From: Flavobacterium alvei | Lineage (GTDB): Bacteria; Bacteroidota; Bacteroidia; Flavobacteriales; Flavobacteriaceae | Reading direction: 5' to 3' | Assembly: GCF_002920895.1 (NCBI RefSeq) | Contig: NZ_PQVG01000001.1 | Location: 1-64,000, forward strand | DNA: 64,000 nucleotides | Part shown: positions 43,485 to 53,358 of the stretch, piece after piece | How positions within the stretch are numbered: the first letter of the stretch is position 1 | How the letters are laid out: each line of letters opens with the position of its first letter | Notes under the pieces: generated by a model | What the model was told of the DNA's origin: nothing | Databases searched by the model: none | The model's input: the letters and a program-made list of their open reading frames with translations, nothing else | Position numbers and translations under genes: made by a program

Positions 43485-44558
43485 ATGATTAAAAAAAATC
43501 AATTCTTCCTACTCCTTTTGCTTTGCGTTAGTTCGTATGCTCAAACCGTTAGAAAGTATTCGAACGAGTTTATGAATATTGGTGTAGATGCGGCAGCTTT
43601 AGGAATGTCAAACGCAGTTACTTCAAGCACCAACAATGTTAATTCGGGCTATTGGAATCCCGCAGGATTGGTTCATCTTGAAGACCATCAACTATCTTTG
43701 ATGCACGCCAATTATTTTGCCAATATTGCCAAATACGATTATATCGCCTACGCCAATACTATTGATGACGAAAGTGCTTGGGGAATTTCTTTAATCCGTT
43801 TTGGTGTTGACGACATCATGAACACAACCGAATTGATTGACAGCCAAGGCAATATCGACTACAATCGCATCAGTCTTTTTTCTACAGCCGATTATGGCGT
43901 TACTTTTTCATACGCTCGAAAACTGCAAGTTCCTGGTTTTCAATTTGGTGTTAATGCCAAAATTATTCGCAGAATCATAGGCGATTTTGCAAGTTCATGG
44001 GGTTTTGGGTTTGATGCAGGTTTGCAATTCGAAAAAAATGATTGGAAATTTGGATTGATGCTTCGCGACATCACAACAACCTATAATGTATGGAGCATTG
44101 ACGAAGCCGAATATAAAAAGATTGCAGATGCTATTTCAGGACAAAATCAGGAATTGCCCGAAAGCACAGAGATTACAGCTCCAAAAGCACAATTAGGATT
44201 ATCCAAAAAATTTATTGTCCGATATGACTATAGCATTTTGGCAGCAGCCAATCTCAATATGCAGTTTGCCAAAACAAATGATATTCTTTCGACTGATTTC
44301 GTGAGTGTAGATCCTGCTTTGGGTTTTGAATTTGGATACACTGACTTAGTTTTCTTGAGAGCTGGCGTGGGGAATTTTCAAAACATTCAACAAATTGATA
44401 CTACCGAAAAAGTAGGTTTTCAACCCAATATTGGTTTGGGTTTTAAATACAAAGGCATCCAAATTGATTATGCTTTGACCAATTTAGGAAATCAAAGTGC
44501 TGCTTTATATTCGAATATATTTTCGGTAAAAGTAGATTTGGGGCTTTTTAGAAATTAA
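43485..44558 (+). CDS. PorV/PorQ-family outer-membrane beta-barrel protein
   Basis: A 357-residue protein with signal peptide (FFLLLLLCVSSYAQ). The N-terminal GVDAAALGMSNAVTSSTNNVNSGYWNPAGL segment marks the UPF0164/PorV-PorQ family of outer-membrane barrels linked to the type IX secretion system. The remainder alternates strands and ends in FSVKVDLGLFRN with a terminal aromatic region. Which member it is (PorV, PorQ or a relative) cannot be fixed by eye. The next gene follows after 19 bp. Confidence 0.82.
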   Translation: MIKKNQFFLLLLLCVSSYAQTVRKYSNEFMNIGVDAAALGMSNAVTSSTNNVNSGYWNPAGLVHLEDHQLSLMHANYFANIAKYDYIAYANTIDDESAWGISLIRFGVDDIMNTTELIDSQGNIDYNRISLFSTADYGVTFSYARKLQVPGFQFGVNAKIIRRIIGDFASSWGFGFDAGLQFEKNDWKFGLMLRDITTTYNVWSIDEAEYKKIADAISGQNQELPESTEITAPKAQLGLSKKFIVRYDYSILAAANLNMQFAKTNDILSTDFVSVDPALGFEFGYTDLVFLRAGVGNFQNIQQIDTTEKVGFQPNIGLGFKYKGIQIDYALTNLGNQSAALYSNIFSVKVDLGLFRN

Positions 44559-44577
44559 TTCTTAAATAAATTCAAAA

Positions 44578-45714
44578 ATGAATTCATTGTCATTAAAAAA
44601 AATAGTGCTAATCCTTTTTTTAATTGGAACGCTGAGTGGTTTTGGACAAAATATAATACTGTCAAAAAGTGCTCGAACAAGCGTTATTACTTGTGACACT
44701 GGCAATGAATCCTATTCACTTTTTGGACACACAGCCATCAGAATTTCCGACCCAGAAAATAATTTAGATGTGGTTTATAATTACGGTGCTTTTGATTTTT
44801 CGACACCTAATTTTGTTGTAAAATTTGCCAAAGGCGATTTGCAATACTTTGCTATTGCCAATACTTTTTCGGATTTTATGAACCAATACACTTATGAGCA
44901 AAGAAGTGTTTTTGAGCAAGAATTATTGATTCCATTGGCATACAAACAAAAATTGTTTGATAATTTAACAACTGTATTATCTACAAGCGAAAGTTATTAT
45001 ACCTATAAATTTATAGATAAAAACTGTACTTCGATGGTGGTGGATATGCTGAACAAAACATTAGGTGTAAAAATAATAGATAAGAAATTAGACACTGACA
45101 AGACCTACAGAAGTATTTTGTTTCCTTATTTTGATAATTTCTTTTATGAAAAACTAGGAACCAGCATCATTTTTGGAACAAAAGTAGATAACTATAGCGA
45201 TCATATCTTTTTGCCATTTGAACTTAAAAAAAGTTTGCAAGAAACTCAGTTCAAAAACAAACGTCTTTGTGCGCAAAGCAAAACTTTATTAGAATACAAA
45301 AAACAAGCGCCTAATTCTTGGTGGAACAATGTGTATTCGTATTTGTTGTTTCTTGTTTTCATCCTTATTTTGAACAAAAAATTTATCGATAATTTTTATC
45401 TTCTAATAATGGGATTATTGGGGATTTTCTTTATTGTAATGGGATTTTATTCTTTTCACCAAGAATTGGCAATGAATTACAATGTGTTGTTGTTCAATCC
45501 TGCCTTGCTCGTTTTGCTTTACTTTATAGTCAAGAAAAACAAAAAATGGATTGTAAATCTTGCTGTCCTAAACGGCATTTTTCTTGGAGTTTACCTGATA
45601 ATGATGATTAATAAAGCCCATTTTTTAGTCGTTATTCCTTTGGTACTAACTACTCTAATTATAGTGTCAAAAATAGCTTATAAAAACAGTAAACGCATTC
45701 CAGTAGTTATTTGA
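44578..45714 (+). CDS. DUF4105-domain membrane protein (Lnb-like)
   Basis: A 378-residue protein with a signal-like start (IVLILFLIGTLSGFGQ). A DUF4105 domain follows with YSLFGHTAIRISDPENNLDVVYNYGAFDFSTPNF in outline and the Cys-containing DKNCTSMVVDMLN; four hydrophobic helices end the protein. Members of this family include Lnb lipoprotein N-acyltransferases in Bacteroides, where the His and Cys are catalytic. The same role is plausible but not proven. Its stop abuts the stop of the convergent gene. Confidence 0.8.
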   Translation: MNSLSLKKIVLILFLIGTLSGFGQNIILSKSARTSVITCDTGNESYSLFGHTAIRISDPENNLDVVYNYGAFDFSTPNFVVKFAKGDLQYFAIANTFSDFMNQYTYEQRSVFEQELLIPLAYKQKLFDNLTTVLSTSESYYTYKFIDKNCTSMVVDMLNKTLGVKIIDKKLDTDKTYRSILFPYFDNFFYEKLGTSIIFGTKVDNYSDHIFLPFELKKSLQETQFKNKRLCAQSKTLLEYKKQAPNSWWNNVYSYLLFLVFILILNKKFIDNFYLLIMGLLGIFFIVMGFYSFHQELAMNYNVLLFNPALLVLLYFIVKKNKKWIVNLAVLNGIFLGVYLIMMINKAHFLVVIPLVLTTLIIVSKIAYKNSKRIPVVI

Positions 45715-47112
45715 TTACTGACCTCGGTAAAACAATACGGTGCTGAATGTTTTAATAACTATGTCCAAATCCAAGAAAATACTACGGTGCTTAATGTAAT
45801 ATAAATCATATTGCAGTTTTATTAAACTATCTTCCATCGATTCGCCATAGGAATAATTAACTTGTGCCCAACCTGTTAGTCCTGGTTTTATAACATGTCG
45901 AGTTTCATAGAAAGGCATTATTTCGGCAATTTCCTTAACAAAGAAAGGTCTTTCAGGTCGTGGTCCTATAACGGCCATTTCACCTTTCAAAATATTGACA
46001 AATTGTGGAAATTCATCGATTCTTGTTTTCCTCATAAATTTCCCAAAAGGAGTAACTCGAGTATCATTCGAACCTGAGAAAACGGCCCCTCTTTTTTCGG
46101 CATTATTTATCATCGTCCTGAACTTGAGTATTTGAAATATTTCACCATTTTTGCCCACTCGTTCTTGTGTATAAAATAATTTACCTCGATTTCCTATTGC
46201 ATTTCCTATTACAATAAAAGGAATTAACAGAGTGCCAATAATCAGTCCAATTACAGAAATTAATGTTTCCATTATTCGAACATGCAGTAAGTACAATTGG
46301 TTATTATTGGTTCGGTTAAATGGGAAGAATTTATAAAAATCTCTAGTAATGTATTGAAGAGGAATTCGATGTGTTTTATCTTCATAGACTTGAGTGTATT
46401 CGCGAATTGTTGTTCCCGATTCTAACAAATGAAGCATCTGCATATACAAATTTGAAGTAATATCTTCTGTATTTTGTGAGGCTACAACAATTTCAAATAA
46501 TCTATTTTCTTTCAAAAACAAAACCAAATCATCAATTTCAACGTGTTGCACATAATGGTCTTCGAATTCATCCGTTTTTCCGGCATAGGAGTAGTTTACA
46601 TAAGCTACAATTCTGTAATGAGGATCCGAATTTTCTAAGTCTGAAATTAATCCTTCAACTTGATCTCTATGGCAAACTAATAGTACATTCTGCACAAATC
46701 GATTGGAAGCTAATAGTTTAACATAGAATGTTCTCCAAAAAATCAGAGTAAAAAGCACGGTAAGATAAAACACTACAATTTCAAATCGATTGGAAGGTAA
46801 TTCTGCAGAAAATACTGGAGTCAATAAATAAAACAAAACGGCAGTTGAAGCAGTTAGAATTGTACTTCGCATTACCTGAAATTGGTTACTTGCTACTTGA
46901 AGGTTATACATTTCGAAAACCGTGCCGATACTATTGAGATAAAGCGCAAATGCAATTAAGTAATAATAGTATTTCGTTGAATCTATGAGATATTGCAACC
47001 CTAACAATTGTCCTACAGCATACAGCGCCACCAAAACAAAAACTACATCAAAAATCTTGAGCAATACTTTTCGCTCGGAGACTTCAAAATGCATCTTCTT
47101 ATTTTTTTTCAT
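45715..47112 (-). CDS. Undecaprenyl-phosphate sugar-1-phosphate transferase (WbaP/WcaJ type)
   Basis: A 465-residue protein that would start an O-antigen or exopolysaccharide unit on the lipid carrier. Four or five N-terminal helices and a CoA-binding-like domain (NVLLVCHRDQVEGLISDLE) lead to the C-terminal bacterial sugar transferase domain. That domain has FYTQERVGKNGEIFQILKFRTM, GKFMRKTRIDEFPQ, MAVIGPRPERP and PGLTGWAQVNY. The sugar cannot be read from sequence. It lies 207 bp from the glycan polymerase gene. Confidence 0.93.
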   Translation of the reverse strand: MKKNKKMHFEVSERKVLLKIFDVVFVLVALYAVGQLLGLQYLIDSTKYYYYLIAFALYLNSIGTVFEMYNLQVASNQFQVMRSTILTASTAVLFYLLTPVFSAELPSNRFEIVVFYLTVLFTLIFWRTFYVKLLASNRFVQNVLLVCHRDQVEGLISDLENSDPHYRIVAYVNYSYAGKTDEFEDHYVQHVEIDDLVLFLKENRLFEIVVASQNTEDITSNLYMQMLHLLESGTTIREYTQVYEDKTHRIPLQYITRDFYKFFPFNRTNNNQLYLLHVRIMETLISVIGLIIGTLLIPFIVIGNAIGNRGKLFYTQERVGKNGEIFQILKFRTMINNAEKRGAVFSGSNDTRVTPFGKFMRKTRIDEFPQFVNILKGEMAVIGPRPERPFFVKEIAEIMPFYETRHVIKPGLTGWAQVNYSYGESMEDSLIKLQYDLYYIKHRSIFLDLDIVIKTFSTVLFYRGQ

Positions 47113-47319
47113 TACTATTTCTCTTATATTTTTTGCACGACAAATCTACATAATCCTACAATGAAATCAATAAAAAATCGATTAAAGTCAATTATAATCA
47201 TCTTAACTCACTCAAAGAACGAATGTTTTATCAATTACATATTTAATTGAGGGAATTTTAGATATTTCGTATTCTATAAAAAACAAACAAAGTGCAATTC
47301 CTAATTAAATAAGCCTATA

Positions 47320-48672
47320 TTATATATTTACCACTTTACTTTTTTTAGGGGTTGCCACAAAATAAACATTAAGTAATGATAAAGAATAAACAAATGCTGG
47401 TGCTGCAGTTCGCATTGCTGCGTGATTTATTGTTAAAAACCAGAAAGCCAGAAAACAGAGCAAATACATATTAAACTTATTCTCGATATACAAAAACAAG
47501 GGAGTAAAAAACAGAATTAACAAGCCTATAATTCCCAAAGTCCCATGTTCAGCAAGCATTCTAGTAATTTCGTCATGAGACAAAGTACCATCACCTGTTT
47601 CGGCAAATCGAACCTCTACCCCTTTTCCTACTCCAACTCCAAAAAATGGATTATCCAAAAAGACATTGATTTCTCCTTTGGCTACATCCTCTCTTCCTGT
47701 AAATTTGCTTTCCTTTTTTCTTCCTGACGCATCCTGATTTGCATATCGCTTATCAATTAGTCCTCCTGTCTGAAAAGAAGTGTATCCCCAAGTAGTAACC
47801 ATAGCTATGAATACCAACATAATTAAATAATTCAGTTTAACTCTACCTCTAAAATTAGATTTTGCATATAGAAACAACAATAACAATATAATCATCAAAA
47901 AACCAGTAATCATTCCTCCTCTAGAAAAAGTTACCATCCCTCGATAACTGATATTAAGAGCTACAACCAAGTTAATGATGAGCAAATATTTGGTTTTAGA
48001 TTCAAGAATAATCCTAGAAAAAAAGATAAACATTCCCAATCCTAATATTGTAGCAACCTGATTGGGACCAAACCCTCCAGAGGTCTCATAACTAGATTGG
48101 GTACTCGTAATTACATCACGAATATTGGGTGTATAAAAAGTTAAATAGGTCATACAAGTCACGATAGGCAAACCCATAAAAAGAAGAATTGTATTGATCT
48201 GATCTATTGGTATCTTGCGCCTAAAAGTATAAAGAGAAGACACAGCTAAACATACTGGACCCGAAATATTAAAAGCAATACTGTTTTTGACATTAGTACC
48301 ATGATTCAACACAAAAGTAGTCAACACCACACTTGGAATTAGTAACAATAAAAAAATCCAATAGGGCGTAGCTCCTTTTGAAAATCCACTAAAATACATC
48401 CCAATAAATATAAATAGCATCACACCATATTTGGAAATTTCGTATAACGGATTTCCTCCTGTCATTCGCAAGAAAACCTCACTTCCTACCACATAAGCAG
48501 CAGCCATTAAGGCTTCATTATTTTTATTTTGCTTTTTTATTACATACAAAGGGCCTAAAATAAAAATAGCATACCCATATATTTTTGAAACAAACGGAAA
48601 TAGAAACACTAAAAATCCAATTCCAACATGGAAAAGAATTATATTAAGATATAAAGCTTCGTCTTTTTTCAT
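47320..48672 (-). CDS. O-antigen ligase/polymerase family protein
   Basis: A 450-residue multi-helix membrane protein with the large periplasmic loop of the Wzy/WaaL superfamily. The loop contains GREDVAKGEINVFLDNPFFGVGVGKG and SHDEITRMLAEHGTLGIIGLL, where the His and Arg/Glu pattern is family-typical. Whether it polymerises or ligates is unclear. It overlaps the neighbouring glycosyltransferase start by 4 bases, so it belongs to that operon. Confidence 0.88.
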   Translation of the reverse strand: MKKDEALYLNIILFHVGIGFLVFLFPFVSKIYGYAIFILGPLYVIKKQNKNNEALMAAAYVVGSEVFLRMTGGNPLYEISKYGVMLFIFIGMYFSGFSKGATPYWIFLLLLIPSVVLTTFVLNHGTNVKNSIAFNISGPVCLAVSSLYTFRRKIPIDQINTILLFMGLPIVTCMTYLTFYTPNIRDVITSTQSSYETSGGFGPNQVATILGLGMFIFFSRIILESKTKYLLIINLVVALNISYRGMVTFSRGGMITGFLMIILLLLFLYAKSNFRGRVKLNYLIMLVFIAMVTTWGYTSFQTGGLIDKRYANQDASGRKKESKFTGREDVAKGEINVFLDNPFFGVGVGKGVEVRFAETGDGTLSHDEITRMLAEHGTLGIIGLLILFFTPLFLYIENKFNMYLLCFLAFWFLTINHAAMRTAAPAFVYSLSLLNVYFVATPKKSKVVNI

Positions 48673-49748
48673 TTTATTCTTGTTTCAATCCAATTTGAAT
48701 ACTGCTGCAAAACAGTATTTTTAGAATATTTTGTTGCAATTGTATCTTGAAGTGCCCTACCAAAATCTTCTCTAATGCTATTGTTCTCTATCAATTTTAC
48801 CAATGAATTGTAAAATAATTGAATCTCGCCTTGGGCAACCAAAAAACCATTAACCCCATCTCGAATCAATAAAGGAATCTCGCCTACTTGAGTTACCACT
48901 ACAGGTTTCTGACACAAACCATATTCAAGCAAAGCGACAGGCAATCCTTCTGATTTAGAAGTTAATATCCCAATGGTTGACTGCTCAAGTATATTCTTTA
49001 TATCGGGTTTAGAACCATATACAATTACGGTATTTTCTAAATTAAATTCAATAATTAACTCCTTAATTTTTTTCGAATAATCATCATCAAAATCTTTACC
49101 TACCAAATGAAATGTCCATTCAGGGTGTGAATTTTTAATTTTTTGGGCCACCTCAATCAATAATAAATGATCCTTTTGCGCCCTTAAATTGGCCAAAGAT
49201 ACTATTCGTTTTTCTGGAATGCCAAGTAAAATTGTTTGTTCCAAAACTTTATCATCTTCAGCAGGAAAATTAGGCAAATAAATAACATTTTTAAAATGCA
49301 TTTTCTGTTCGGCCCATAATTTGAGTTGCTGATTTACTGCTATAATTCCAATAAAAAAAGGAAGAGTTAATTTTAAACTAAAAGAAGGTCGGCTCGACAA
49401 ATATTCACTATCACCATAATGATCGTGCCAAATCAATTTAATTTTAGGATAGGTAATCTTCAAAAGAAAAGCAAGAAAAAAAGACGTGCTATGAGCGTGA
49501 ACAACTTCAATAGTGTTCTCAACCACAAATTTTCGCAATTTAGATAGAGCTGTTAAATCAAATGCGCCTTTTCTATTCAAAAAAAGATAAGAAACCGTAT
49601 CTTCTAATTGATTCAAAAGAGCTCCTTCTTTTCGAGTTGCCACTAATCCCGAAAACTCGATTTCTTTGGCAAGCGCATTGGCATAATTCACCGCCATTCG
49701 TTCAGCTCCGCCAGCCTCAAGAGAATCTATAATTTGTAGTATCCTCAT
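48669..49748 (-). CDS. Glycosyltransferase, GT4 family
   Basis: A 359-residue GT-B enzyme starting MRILQIIDSLEAGGAERMAVNYA, the GT4 N-terminal signature. The C-terminal donor-binding half has IVSLANLRAQKDHLLLIEVAQK, IGILTSKSEGLPVALLEYGLCQKPVV (the E-x7-E region) and EIPLLIRDGVNGFLV. The sugar is unknown. The gene overlaps both neighbours by 4 bases, giving a tight three-gene operon. Confidence 0.92.
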   Translation of the reverse strand: MRILQIIDSLEAGGAERMAVNYANALAKEIEFSGLVATRKEGALLNQLEDTVSYLFLNRKGAFDLTALSKLRKFVVENTIEVVHAHSTSFFLAFLLKITYPKIKLIWHDHYGDSEYLSSRPSFSLKLTLPFFIGIIAVNQQLKLWAEQKMHFKNVIYLPNFPAEDDKVLEQTILLGIPEKRIVSLANLRAQKDHLLLIEVAQKIKNSHPEWTFHLVGKDFDDDYSKKIKELIIEFNLENTVIVYGSKPDIKNILEQSTIGILTSKSEGLPVALLEYGLCQKPVVVTQVGEIPLLIRDGVNGFLVAQGEIQLFYNSLVKLIENNSIREDFGRALQDTIATKYSKNTVLQQYSNWIETRIK

Positions 49749-50863
49749 GATGTCAACATTTTTTTAATTTCATCTTCAAAAACATCCAACGTATATTTTC
49801 TGGACCAATTAATCGCCTTTTGACTTTTCAAATTAAATTCGTTTTCGTTTTGCAAAAGCATTTCCAATTGATGAACATCTTTATCTAAAATCATTTCTAA
49901 TAATACACCTCGATTTCCATAATCTAACATATACGGAACACAAGAAACCTTTGTTGCTATAGGAACACAACCCCAAAACATCCCTTCGGCAACTGCTTTT
50001 GGCCAGCCTTCACTTTCAGAAGGTAAAAGAACAAAATGACTTGATTCGTAGGCAGTTTTAACCGTTTCCGGAGTTTGATTTCCTTTTAATGAAACAATAG
50101 TACTTAAATCATTTTGACTAATATACTCTTGAAGACTTTTTCTTTCTAAGCCTTCTCCATATAAAGATAATGCAACATCAAACCCTTTTTTATACAAACT
50201 TTCAACCAGTTGAATAGCATATAACGGATTTTTTCCCGAAACCAAAGTACCAACAAATACAAAAGAAAATGGGCCATGAAAATCTCTTTGCAGGATTTCA
50301 ACTTTATCAGCTTTATAATAGGTCGCTGTAAAAAAAGGTTTTATATTTTTAGAAATTTCATTCCATTCTCCATAAACCAAAACCTGCATATTCCGAGTTA
50401 GAAAAGTGTTATTCAAAATCCATTTTTGAAAACGATAGGTCCAAGGTTGTCGTGATTTTGGATCCCAATTCCCAGCATATTTAGCAGTTTTTGTTTTATT
50501 GGGAAATAAAATCTGAATAAAACATCCCAATAAACCTATGTTTCCAGGACAACGCAAATGAATGTGATCGGCTTTTTGCATGGCGGAATAAAGCTGCCAA
50601 CTGATTTTTGGCAACTTCAAAACCGCGCCCAAAATAGCTTTGAAACTCAATACATCAAAACTTTTTATCGCAACAAAATCAATGTTTTTGTGTTCATATT
50701 CTATGTCGATTGGTGTCTTTTTGGATTCTAATTTTGGAGCTACAATAATCAACTCATCTACATATTTTGTCCAAATATTCATTTCACGAACATATGGGGC
50801 ATAAGCAAAATACTGATTTTGCTCAACAATATGAGACACATGAGTTATGATTGCAAAAGTCAT
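49745..50863 (-). CDS. Glycosyltransferase (GT4-like)
   Basis: A 372-residue GT-B enzyme. The C-terminal half has FVFVGTLVSGKNPLYAIQLVESL, SLKGNQTPETVKTAYESSHFVLLPSESEGWPKAVAEGMFWGCVPIAT and DYGNRGVLLE, fitting GT4-like retaining transferases. It heads the polysaccharide operon 50863 to 47320 and is divergent from parA. Substrate not determinable. Confidence 0.9.
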   Translation of the reverse strand: MTFAIITHVSHIVEQNQYFAYAPYVREMNIWTKYVDELIIVAPKLESKKTPIDIEYEHKNIDFVAIKSFDVLSFKAILGAVLKLPKISWQLYSAMQKADHIHLRCPGNIGLLGCFIQILFPNKTKTAKYAGNWDPKSRQPWTYRFQKWILNNTFLTRNMQVLVYGEWNEISKNIKPFFTATYYKADKVEILQRDFHGPFSFVFVGTLVSGKNPLYAIQLVESLYKKGFDVALSLYGEGLERKSLQEYISQNDLSTIVSLKGNQTPETVKTAYESSHFVLLPSESEGWPKAVAEGMFWGCVPIATKVSCVPYMLDYGNRGVLLEMILDKDVHQLEMLLQNENEFNLKSQKAINWSRKYTLDVFEDEIKKMLTS

Positions 50864-51114
50864 TAAAAAGTATTGGGTTGAAAATATAATTTTTTGACGG
50901 TAAATGTATTGCTAAATCTATTCAATATCAATACGAGAATTTAAATTTTATGGCAGACAATTACATTCAAACTAAACCCAGATAATTATTGAATCCCTAA
51001 GAACCTTTTGCAAAAAATACTACTGCTAATCAAACCTTAACAAATGTTAACAAAAATAGATTTTTAGAAACCATAAATAATTGTATTTTTACCGTTCAAA
51101 ATTTAGAAAAATAA

Positions 51115-51882
51115 ATGGGCAAAATCATTGCGATTGCTAATCAAAAAGGTGGCGTTGGAAAGACAACAACATCCGTAAATCTGGCAGCATCACTAGGTGT
51201 TTTAGAAAAAAAAGTGTTATTAATAGATGCTGATCCTCAAGCAAATGCGAGTTCAGGATTGGGAATTGACGTTAATAATGTAGAAATTGGAACCTATCAA
51301 ATTATAGAACATAGCCATACGCCAAAAGAGGCTTTAATGGCGTGTACAGCTCCAAATGTTGATGTGATTCCATCGCATATTGACCTTGTTGCCATCGAAA
51401 TTGAATTAGTAGATAAAGCTGAGCGAGAATATATGCTCAAAAAAGCATTGGAAAGTATCAAAGAGGAGTATGACTATATCATTATTGATTGCGCTCCATC
51501 GTTAGGATTGCTTACTTTGAATGCTTTGACCGCATCCGATTCAGTTATTATTCCTATTCAATGCGAATATTTTGCGCTCGAAGGTTTGGGAAAATTATTG
51601 AATACCATCAAAAGCATTCAAAAAATTCATAATCCAAATTTGGATATCGAAGGCTTGTTGTTGACCATGTTTGATTCTAGATTGCGTTTGTCCAATCAAG
51701 TAGTCGAAGAGGTTCAAAAACATTTTAACGATATGGTTTTTGAAACTATTATTCAACGAAACGTAAAATTGAGTGAAGCACCAAGTTTTGGCGAAAGCAT
51801 TATAAACTATGACGCAACGAGCAAAGGAGCCAACAACTACCTACAATTAGCTCACGAAATTATAAAGAAAAACAGCAAATAA
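51115..51882 (+). CDS. parA: Chromosome partitioning ATPase ParA (Soj)
   Basis: A 255-residue deviant-Walker ATPase starting MGKIIAIANQKGGVGKTTTS (Walker A at about 10-18). It continues with LLIDADPQANASSGLGI and VIPIQCEYFALEGLGKLL; the end has VVEEVQKHFNDMVFETIIQRNVKLSEAPSFG in outline. It moves ParB-parS complexes during chromosome segregation. ParB begins 5 bp after the stop. Confidence 0.95.
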   Translation: MGKIIAIANQKGGVGKTTTSVNLAASLGVLEKKVLLIDADPQANASSGLGIDVNNVEIGTYQIIEHSHTPKEALMACTAPNVDVIPSHIDLVAIEIELVDKAEREYMLKKALESIKEEYDYIIIDCAPSLGLLTLNALTASDSVIIPIQCEYFALEGLGKLLNTIKSIQKIHNPNLDIEGLLLTMFDSRLRLSNQVVEEVQKHFNDMVFETIIQRNVKLSEAPSFGESIINYDATSKGANNYLQLAHEIIKKNSK

Positions 51883-51887
51883 TTTTT

Positions 51888-52787
51888 ATGGCACAAGCAC
51901 TAAAAAAACAAGCGTTAGGAAGAGGATTATCGGCATTATTGAAAGACCCAGAAAACGACATAAAATCGGTTAATGATAAAAATGCAGATAAAGTTGTAGG
52001 AAATATTATTGAGCTAGAAATTGAATCTATCGAAATCAATCCGTTTCAGCCTAGAAGCAATTTCAACGAAGATTCATTGAGAGAATTAGCGATTTCCATC
52101 AAGGAATTAGGAGTTATTCAACCCATTACTGTTCGAAAATTAGACTTCAATAAATACCAATTAATTTCGGGTGAACGACGTCTTCGTGCTTCTACTTTAG
52201 TTGGATTGACTACAGTTCCTGCCTACATTCGAATTGCAAATGACAACGAATCTTTGATCATGGCATTGGTCGAAAATATTCAACGCCATGATTTAGACCC
52301 AATAGAAATTGCACTTTCTTATCAAAGATTAATGGACGAAATTCAACTCACACAAGAGCAAATGAGCGAACGTGTTGGTAAAAAACGTTCGACAATTGCC
52401 AACTACCTACGACTTTTAAAATTAGACCCAATTATCCAAACTGGAATCAGAGATGGTTTCATTACTATGGGGCACGGACGTGCTATCATTAATATTGAAA
52501 ATCAAGATGTTCAAACTGATATTTACCAAAAAATTGTTAGTCAAAATCTATCAGTCAGAGACACTGAAGCTTTGGTAAAAAATTATCAAGAAAGTTTGAA
52601 ACCAAAACCTGAAGGAAAACCAAAATCAGCTTCTTTTGAACTTGCCGATGCCCAAAAAAATAAATTCAACACTTATTTTGGAACAAAAGTAGAAGTAAAA
52701 ATAGCAGGAAATGGTAAAGGAAAAATAACCATCCCATTCCATTCAGAAGAAGACTTCAACAGGATACTTAAACTAATAAAAGACTAG
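51888..52787 (+). CDS. parB: Chromosome partitioning protein ParB (Spo0J)
   Basis: A 299-residue CTP-dependent DNA clamp. It starts with KKQALGRGLSALLKD, then the nuclease-like N domain (ESIEINPFQPRSNFNEDSLRELA and YQLISGERRLRAS). The central helix-turn-helix domain is visible as ENIQRHDLDPIEIALSYQRLMDE and VGKKRSTIANYLRLL. The C-terminal dimer domain ends in FHSEEDFNRILKLI. The stop TAG shares a base with the GTG of the next gene. No parS was recognised in the window. Confidence 0.95.
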   Translation: MAQALKKQALGRGLSALLKDPENDIKSVNDKNADKVVGNIIELEIESIEINPFQPRSNFNEDSLRELAISIKELGVIQPITVRKLDFNKYQLISGERRLRASTLVGLTTVPAYIRIANDNESLIMALVENIQRHDLDPIEIALSYQRLMDEIQLTQEQMSERVGKKRSTIANYLRLLKLDPIIQTGIRDGFITMGHGRAIINIENQDVQTDIYQKIVSQNLSVRDTEALVKNYQESLKPKPEGKPKSASFELADAQKNKFNTYFGTKVEVKIAGNGKGKITIPFHSEEDFNRILKLIKD

Positions 52788-53347
52788 TGCGTACTTTTTT
52801 TTTCATAGTTCTATGCTTTTTTGCTATAGGAAACACCTCTGTTTTTTCACAAAAGAAAACAGACGCTACCTTGGTTGCAAATGATACTTTGAAATCGAAC
52901 GACATAGACCCTTTGACACCAGCAAAAGCGGCTTTTTATTCCGCTATTGTACCCGGTTTAGGACAAGCATACAACAAGAAATACTGGAAAATTCCAATTG
53001 TTTATGGAGCAATAGGCGTTAGTATGTATTATTATATTGACAGTAGCCAAAAATACCATCAATACAGAGATGCCTACAAGCGACGTTTAGAAGGATATAC
53101 CGATGATGAGTTTTCCTATTTAGACAATGACCGATTAATTTCTGCTCAAAAATTCTACCAAAGAAACAAAGATTTCTCAGCATTATTTGTTGTAGGTTTT
53201 TATGTTTTAAACATCATCGATGCCAATGTTGATGCAGCTTTAAAACAATTCAATATCAATGAAAACTTGTCTGTTAAGCCCGATGTTCATCTGAATGATG
53301 TAACATTTAAGGCCAATGTTGGACTAACATTAAATTATAATTTTTAG
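52787..53347 (+). CDS. DUF5683-family membrane protein
   Basis: A 186-residue protein with a signal peptide and TPAKAAFYSAIVPGLGQAYNKKYWKIPIVYGAIG, the DUF5683 signature found downstream of parB in Bacteroidota. It starts with GTG at 52787, overlapping parB by one base (TAGTG). Role unknown, though the context suggests envelope or division. It is followed by dapB after 11 bp. Confidence 0.85.
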   Translation: MRTFFFIVLCFFAIGNTSVFSQKKTDATLVANDTLKSNDIDPLTPAKAAFYSAIVPGLGQAYNKKYWKIPIVYGAIGVSMYYYIDSSQKYHQYRDAYKRRLEGYTDDEFSYLDNDRLISAQKFYQRNKDFSALFVVGFYVLNIIDANVDAALKQFNINENLSVKPDVHLNDVTFKANVGLTLNYNF

Positions 53348-53358
53348 AAATAAAAAAA

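Noticed and set aside
45680..45730. Gene overlap or fusion between the DUF4105 and sugar-transferase genes
   Set aside because: They are convergent with directly abutting stop codons. Both ends look normal, so this is compact packing only.
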